From Hellea sp039977295 (GTDB taxonomy: Bacteria > Pseudomonadota > Alphaproteobacteria > Caulobacterales > Maricaulaceae): a stretch of DNA of 64,000 bases. Numbering within the stretch: the first letter of the stretch is position 1; each line of letters begins with the position of its first letter. The stretch is taken from NCBI GenBank assembly GCA_039977295.1, contig JBDWDN010000012.1:992001-1056000 (forward strand). Reading direction: 5' to 3'. The position numbers were made by a program, and so were the translations under genes. The notes beneath the pieces were generated by a model that did no database searches, was not told where the DNA came from, and worked only from the letters and a program-made list of their open reading frames with translations. Of the stretch, positions 59,479-64,000 are shown one piece after another.

Positions 59479-60705
59479 ATGATCAAAACTTTACTTCTCT
59501 CGGCCTCTGCTACGCTTTTGCTCGCTGGCACAGCCTTTGCGCAAACATCCCACGGTATTGCCGCCGTTGTGAATGATGATATTGTCACAACGCATGATTT
59601 GCGCCAGCGCACATTATTCATGATCGCCACGACGGGCATTAAACGCGACGAGGAAAGCATCGCTCGCGCGCAGCAGCAAGCCCTGCGAAACCTTGTCGAT
59701 GAACATATCCAAATTCAAGAATCTGACAAATATGAGCAATCAATTGCAGATGAAGAAATTAATCAAAACATTGGACGTCTGTTCGGCCGCAATGGTCTTG
59801 ACCCAAATGAAGTGGTCCAGCGCCTCGCCCAAGCCGGCGTTTCGATTGAAACATTGCGCGACCAGGTCCGCTCAGAAATTGCCTGGCAGCGTATCATTAA
59901 CGGCCTTTACGGTTCGCGCATTCGTATTTCCGATGCGCAGATTGACGAAACACTCAATCGCCTAACAGCCAATGCCTCAAAACCCAATTACCGCGTTGCT
60001 GAAATTTACATCGAAGCGACAGAAGACATTGGCGGCATGGAAGGCGCAATGCAAGGCGCCGAAGCCATGGTGCAGCAAGTCGCAGACGGCGCGCCCTTCC
60101 CTCTTCTTGCGCAGCAATTCTCAAGTTCTCCTACTGCTGCTAAAGGCGGCGATATGGGCTGGGTTCGCGAAGGCGAACTTCGGCCTGAAGTCGACCTTGT
60201 CATTCGGCAAATGGAAAAAGGCAATCTGTCTAAACCCATTCAGGTCCCAGGCGGCGTCTATGTTGTAGCCCTATTGGATAAGAAGATCTCCGAAGCCACG
60301 ACACTTTATAAGCTTAAACAAGTCCGTATTGATAATGAAGACACGGCAGCGGCTGAAACCCAGCTTATCGCGCTCAAAGACACACTCAAATCCTGCGACA
60401 CGCTCAAAGACGATGTCGAAGCTATAGAGGGCGTGGAACAAGCCGATATGGGCGAGATTAATAGTAGCGACCTTACCGATGAAGTGTTGGGCGCGCTCGC
60501 TAGCACTGATATTGGGTCACTTGGCGACCCCATTGTTCGTCCCGGCGGCGCTGTCTCTATTATGGTGTGTTCACGCGTCGCGTCAGGGTCTGACATTCCG
60601 ACACGCGACGAGGTTGAAGACCGCCTAATGGATCAACAGCTTGCTCAAGCGTCTAAACGTCACCTGCGCGACTTACGCCGTTCAGCGACCGTCGTTGTTC
60701 GTTAG
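59479..60705 (+). CDS. surA: Periplasmic SurA-like peptidyl-prolyl isomerase/chaperone
   Basis: The protein has 408 residues. The signal peptide (about 1-22) ends in GTAFA before QTSHG. The SurA N-terminal domain has GIAAVVNDDIVTTHDLRQRT, then one clear PpiC-type parvulin domain (about 170-280) with QQFSSSPTAAKGGDMGWVRE and LSKPIQVPGGVYVVALLDKK. SurA escorts outer-membrane proteins, including LptD, to the BAM machine. It is followed after 3 bases by pdxA. Confidence 0.9.
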   Translation: MIKTLLLSASATLLLAGTAFAQTSHGIAAVVNDDIVTTHDLRQRTLFMIATTGIKRDEESIARAQQQALRNLVDEHIQIQESDKYEQSIADEEINQNIGRLFGRNGLDPNEVVQRLAQAGVSIETLRDQVRSEIAWQRIINGLYGSRIRISDAQIDETLNRLTANASKPNYRVAEIYIEATEDIGGMEGAMQGAEAMVQQVADGAPFPLLAQQFSSSPTAAKGGDMGWVREGELRPEVDLVIRQMEKGNLSKPIQVPGGVYVVALLDKKISEATTLYKLKQVRIDNEDTAAAETQLIALKDTLKSCDTLKDDVEAIEGVEQADMGEINSSDLTDEVLGALASTDIGSLGDPIVRPGGAVSIMVCSRVASGSDIPTRDEVEDRLMDQQLAQASKRHLRDLRRSATVVVR

Positions 60706-60708
60706 GGT

Positions 60709-61731
60709 TTGGCCCGCAAGCCCCCGCTACCAAAGCCCCTTTTACTGACTATGGGCGATCCTGCTGGGATTGGCCCTGAAATTACTGTGAAAGCTTGGAC
60801 CGCGCTGAAAGATCAGCCAGACCTCGCCTTTGCCGTGATGGCCCCGCCCCGCGTCATTGAAGATGCTGGCGGAGCGGTGAAAATCATCTCCGATGTGGCA
60901 GAGGCCCGCGAGGCCTTTGGTGCGGCTATTCCCGTCCTTCCCATATACGGCCGTCTCGCCGTAGCCGGTGAGCCGTCCTCCGACCACGCGATGACCGTCA
61001 CAGAATCGATTGAACGCGCTGTAGGGCGCTGCCTGGGCGGCGAAGCCGACGGCGTCATCACAAACCCGATTTCCAAAGACGTGCTCTATCAAGCAGGCTT
61101 TAAGTTCCCCGGCCACACTGAATATCTCGGTGAGCTAACGCAAAGCGCAAAGCCGCCTTATGCCAGAGGCCCCGTCATGATGCTCGCAGGAGGCGGATTG
61201 CGCGTAGGTCTTGCCACGGTTCATCTTCCGCTAAAAGACGCCGCCGCGCAGCTCTCAGCCGAGGCTATTCTCAATAATGCGCGCGTCATGGACGGGGCGC
61301 TTAAATGTGACTTTGGTATAACCGCTCCCCGTATTAGCCTGACTGGGCTCAATCCTCATGCCGGCGAAGGCGGCGCGCTCGGCATGGAGGAGCGCAACAT
61401 CATCAACCCTGCCGCGCGGCTATTGCGCGAAGAAGGTTTAGACGTCACTGACGCCCAGCCCGCCGATACTTTATTTCATGCTGAGGCGCGCGAGGCCTAT
61501 GACGCTGTGCTCGCTATGTATCACGATCAAGGGCTCATCCCCGTAAAGACGCTCGATTTTCATGGCGGCGTGAATATTACATTGGGCCTGCCGATCGTGC
61601 GCACCTCCCCTGATCACGGCACGGCCTTTGGCATAGCGGGGCAAAACAAGGCCCGGCCTGACAGCCTCATTGCGGCGATTAAAACCGCGCGTGATATCGC
61701 TAATAATAGGACGGCATATGTCTCTGGATAA
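60709..61731 (+). CDS. pdxA: 4-hydroxythreonine-4-phosphate dehydrogenase
   Basis: The protein has 340 residues, started at TTG 60709, three bases after the surA stop; no better start gives the full N-terminus. It has TMGDPAGIGPEITVKAW, metal-binding histidines in the segments KFPGHTEYLGEL, ATVHLPLKDA and MYHDQGLIPVKTL, and the end segment VRTSPDHGTAFGIAGQ. PdxA oxidises 4-phosphohydroxy-threonine with NAD+ in vitamin B6 synthesis. Its last 14 bases overlap rsmA. Confidence 0.93.
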   Translation: MARKPPLPKPLLLTMGDPAGIGPEITVKAWTALKDQPDLAFAVMAPPRVIEDAGGAVKIISDVAEAREAFGAAIPVLPIYGRLAVAGEPSSDHAMTVTESIERAVGRCLGGEADGVITNPISKDVLYQAGFKFPGHTEYLGELTQSAKPPYARGPVMMLAGGGLRVGLATVHLPLKDAAAQLSAEAILNNARVMDGALKCDFGITAPRISLTGLNPHAGEGGALGMEERNIINPAARLLREEGLDVTDAQPADTLFHAEAREAYDAVLAMYHDQGLIPVKTLDFHGGVNITLGLPIVRTSPDHGTAFGIAGQNKARPDSLIAAIKTARDIANNRTAYVSG

Positions 61732-62551
61732 TCTCCCAACGCTTTCTGAGACCGTCAAAATTCATAATCTGCGCGCCAATAAAACGCTAGGGCAGCATTT
61801 CCTATTGGACATGACGGTGACCGAAAAAATCGCGCGCCTTGCCTCTCCGCTAGACGGCATTAATGTCGCCGAAGTTGGCCCAGGCCCCGGCGGGTTAACC
61901 CGCGCCTTGATTGAGCAAGGCGCCAATGTCCTCGCCATCGAAATGGATGAGCGCTTCCTAGCGCCACTTGATGATATCGCAAGAGCCAGCAGAAAGCTTC
62001 GCGTCATTCACGGCAATGCGCTGAAAGTCGATATCGGAACAGAATTAGACGATGAAATTAAGATCGTGGCTAATCTACCCTATAATGTGGGCACAAGAAT
62101 GCTGATAAACTGGCTAACGGCTGATCCCATATTCTGGTCGCAAGCCGTATTGATGTTTCAAAAAGAAGTCGCAGAACGCGTTGTGGCCGCGCCAAGCGAT
62201 AACGCTTATGGACGCCTCGCCATTCTCTCGCAAAGCGTCTGCAGCGCGCATCTCGCTTTCGAAGTCCCCGCCAGTTCCTTCAGCCCCCCGCCAAAGGTCG
62301 ATAGCGCCGTGGTCGTCTTAGAGCCCCTGCCAGAAGCCGAGCGCTTCCCCGACCTAAAGCTATTAGGCGAAGTCACAATGGCCGCCTTCGGCCAAAGACG
62401 CAAAATGCTACGAAAGTCGCTTAAGTCCATTGCAAAGAAATACGGCGTAGAGTCGCAAGACTGGTGCGAAAGCTGCGGGGTTGATCCGCAAAGGCGGCCC
62501 GAAACACTGAGTGTGGCGGAGTTTCAGAGTTTGACGCGGAAGCTTATGTAG
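61718..62551 (+). CDS. rsmA: 16S rRNA dimethyladenosine transferase (KsgA)
   Basis: The protein has 277 residues from ATG 61718; the frame upstream to 61670 lies inside pdxA. It dimethylates A1518 and A1519 of 16S rRNA. The marks are NKTLGQHFLLD, AEVGPGPGGLTRALIEQGAN (SAM site) and ANLPYNVGTR (NLPY catalytic motif), then KVDSAVVVLEPLP. Its last codons and the TAG stop (62549-62551) lie in the left end of a TGTAGGGTGG palindromic repeat. Confidence 0.95.
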   Translation: MSLDNLPTLSETVKIHNLRANKTLGQHFLLDMTVTEKIARLASPLDGINVAEVGPGPGGLTRALIEQGANVLAIEMDERFLAPLDDIARASRKLRVIHGNALKVDIGTELDDEIKIVANLPYNVGTRMLINWLTADPIFWSQAVLMFQKEVAERVVAAPSDNAYGRLAILSQSVCSAHLAFEVPASSFSPPPKVDSAVVVLEPLPEAERFPDLKLLGEVTMAAFGQRRKMLRKSLKSIAKKYGVESQDWCESCGVDPQRRPETLSVAEFQSLTRKLM

Positions 62552-62601
62552 GGTGGATTTCGTCCACGTTTCTACCGTAACGCCAACTAAACCTCCCTAC
62601 A
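62548..62601. repeat. Shortened TGTAGGGTGG palindromic repeat
   Basis: TGTAGGGTGG (62548-62557) and the mirror-like CCTCCCTACA (62592-62601) differ by one base. The inside, GGATTTCGTCCACGTTTCTA and ACGCCAACTAA, matches the right half of the 127-base element at 38795-38921, so this is an internally deleted copy. It supplies the stop codon of rsmA and sits before convergent gmk. Confidence 0.65.
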
Positions 62602-62623
62602 GATTAAATACTTTAACGGCCCC

Positions 62624-63289
62624 TTACCCGCCACTCGTCAGAGACTTCACGAAGCCGCCTAACCATGGCTGACGCCTCCGCCGCATACGCTCAGATGTTA
62701 CGATTGTCCGCAGCTCTTCCATAGCCACACCAACATCTTCATTCACGATCACATAGTCATATTCTGGCCAGTGACTAATCTCGTTTTCCGATTTCGACAT
62801 GCGTTTAGCGATGACTTCATCGCTATCTTGCGCGCGAGTGCGGAGGCGTTTTTCGAGTTCTACCATATTGGGCGGCAAAATGAATATCTTTACGAGGTCG
62901 TCCGCGGCGGCTTGGGTGAGCTGCTGCGCGCCTTGCCAGTCAATATCAAAGACCACGTCGCGGCCATCCCCTAGCGCTTGCTCGACAGGAGCGCGGGGGG
63001 TGCCGTAGAAATTATCAAACACTTTGGCATATTCTAAGAACTCATCATCATCGACCATATCCGTGAATTTATTCTTTGAGATAAAATAGTAATCCTCACC
63101 GTCTTTCTCACCGGGTCTTGGTTGGCGGGTCGTTGCAGAAACTGACATCGCCATATCGGGATTTTCTTTGAGGAGCTTACGCGTCAATGTCGTCTTGCCC
63201 GCGCCAGAAGGTGACGACAGAACTACCATGATGCCGCGCCGATTAGCTTTCATTTCTTCTAAGGCGGAAGGACCTAAATTACTCAACAT
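62624..63289 (-). CDS. gmk: Guanylate kinase
   Basis: The protein has 221 residues if started at 63289; an alternative start at 63253 (MKANRRGIMV, weak AGAAG upstream) would give 209. Gmk phosphorylates GMP to GDP. The P-loop SSPSGAGKTTL follows GIMVVL, the GMP site has TRQPRPGEKDGEDYYF with EFLEYAKVFDNFYGT, and DVVFDIDWQGAQQL is the family's core. It overlaps the end of yicC by 11 bases in the longer form, as these two genes are usually adjacent. It is convergent with rsmA. Confidence 0.93.
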   Translation of the reverse strand: MLSNLGPSALEEMKANRRGIMVVLSSPSGAGKTTLTRKLLKENPDMAMSVSATTRQPRPGEKDGEDYYFISKNKFTDMVDDDEFLEYAKVFDNFYGTPRAPVEQALGDGRDVVFDIDWQGAQQLTQAAADDLVKIFILPPNMVELEKRLRTRAQDSDEVIAKRMSKSENEISHWPEYDYVIVNEDVGVAMEELRTIVTSERMRRRRQPWLGGFVKSLTSGG

Positions 63290-64000
63290 TGGCGGCCTGC
63301 TCTCTAAATTGTTCGATTACGCTTTTCAGCGCGAGCCCTGTCTGCGTCAACTCTATGTCTGCAGATTTAGCACAAAGCGTATTTGTTTCGCGGTTAAATT
63401 CTTGGGCTAAAAAGCCTAGCTTACGGCCGATGGGCGAGCCTTGCGCGATGAGCGTGCGGGCTTGAACGCAATGGGCCCGCAATCGGTCCAGCTCTTCGCG
63501 CACATCGGCTTTTATCGCCAGTAGCGCCGCCTCTTGCGTCAATCGCTCTTCGGGTAAATTATCTCCCAAAAGCGCGGTCAACTTATCCTCTAAATTTCGC
63601 TTAAGGGCCGCTGGCAGAATCGCCGCTAAACCGCTCGCCGTTTCGACGTGACGTTCGATCTCCGCCACATTATCCAAAAGGATTGGCGTTAGAGCGCTGC
63701 CCTCATCATCACGCGCGGATTTTAGCTTAGCTGCAAGGTCATCGAAGCTACTTAGCAGCTTGATATTTAACGATTTTTGATCCGTTTCCGTTAGATTTTT
63801 AGGGACCTCGAGGACGACTCCAGGAACCGTCATCAAGACCGATAGATCAGAGGCGCCTTTCTTCTCAAGCCTATCGAGCAAGGCCTCATTGATGTCATAT
63901 GCCTTACCGCGATCGCCGCGCTGTAGCGTTAGACTTATTTGAATATTTCCGCGTGAAAATTTCTGAGCGGCGCGTTTTCGTACAGGCCCGTCCAAATCCG
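63279..64000 (-). CDS. YicC-family endoribonuclease-like protein, N-terminus outside window
   Basis: The frame is open to the right edge, so this is a partial gene. YicC proteins begin with a conserved N-terminal block that must lie to the right; what we see starts at AAQKFSRGNIQISLTLQRGD, typical of residues about 50-70. Further marks are ALTPILLDNVAEIERHVETA, then the acidic helical domain (REELDRLRAHCVQARTLIAQ) and the signature GRKLGFLAQEFNRETNTLCA. YicC has been reported as an RNase or as a factor acting on small RNAs. It is upstream of gmk. Confidence 0.9.
   Translation of the reverse strand, partial: DLDGPVRKRAAQKFSRGNIQISLTLQRGDRGKAYDINEALLDRLEKKGASDLSVLMTVPGVVLEVPKNLTETDQKSLNIKLLSSFDDLAAKLKSARDDEGSALTPILLDNVAEIERHVETASGLAAILPAALKRNLEDKLTALLGDNLPEERLTQEAALLAIKADVREELDRLRAHCVQARTLIAQGSPIGRKLGFLAQEFNRETNTLCAKSADIELTQTGLALKSVIEQFREQAANVE

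Overview
The window looks like the chromosome of a free-living alphaproteobacterium with moderate GC, most like the stalked or marine Hyphomonadales/Maricaulales/Caulobacterales group. The support is: an lptF-lptG-surA-pdxA-rsmA block with gmk and yicC, a tandem TTAA-N7-TTAA-N7-TTAA site of CtrA type, PrtD/HlyD-type type I secretion, and propionyl-CoA carboxylase plus a two-subunit methylmalonyl-CoA mutase. The genus assignment is inference. I see no tRNA or rRNA gene, no transposase and no Cas gene.

Layout. 1-1.3 kb: the end of thiE and a Sel1-repeat exported protein. 1.5-18.9 kb is an accessory surface/secretion region: a 2393-residue RTX protein with a coiled N-terminus and a LamG-like insert, a divergent NarL-type regulator and 7TM histidine kinase, an FGE-fold protein without the catalytic cysteines, three small DUF6916-like proteins, a GNAT acetyltransferase, three tandem phage-tail-collar (microcystin-dependent-protein-like) genes, and a second RTX protein. 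19-24 kb: sugar and amino-acid metabolism (class II aldolase, aldose 1-epimerase, DUF3445 haem protein, YciI lipoprotein, alanine dehydrogenase with its Lrp regulator). 24-27.3 kb: HlyD and ABC transporter of a type I secretion system, the natural exporter for the two RTX proteins. 27.5-34.4 kb: lptD, ferredoxin-NADP reductase, mutA-mutB. 34.5-38.6 kb: a ComEC-like metallohydrolase, a GFA-type zinc protein and an alanine-rich tail-anchored protein of unknown function, followed by a repeat-dense intergenic stretch. 38.9-41.7 kb: folE, a DUF1499 protein, a YheT-type hydrolase, and an unknown gene with a CtrA-like site upstream. 41.9-46.6 kb: pccB, an AT-rich membrane gene, pccA. 46.7-54.6 kb: a lipoprotein, an RND efflux pair, an Ig-like protein, a LOG-family protein and free-methionine-sulfoxide reductase. 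54.6-57 kb: lipoprotein cytochrome c, holC, pepA. 57-64 kb: lptF, lptG, surA, pdxA, rsmA and, on the other strand, gmk and yicC (cut by the window edge).

How the parts fit. PccAB makes methylmalonyl-CoA from propionyl-CoA and MutAB turns it into succinyl-CoA; the two loci are about 8 kb apart. LptD, LptF and LptG move lipopolysaccharide and SurA folds outer-membrane barrels. lptD is not in the usual slot between lptG and surA but about 30 kb away. The HlyD-ABC pair probably exports both RTX proteins; the outer-membrane channel is not in the window.

The least understood parts are the collar/DUF6916/GNAT cassette at 12.7-16.5 kb, the gene wedged between pccB and pccA next to a lone type I-E-like CRISPR repeat, and a family of multi-hairpin palindromic repeats (38.8 kb, with a shortened copy at 62.5 kb that supplies the rsmA stop codon).
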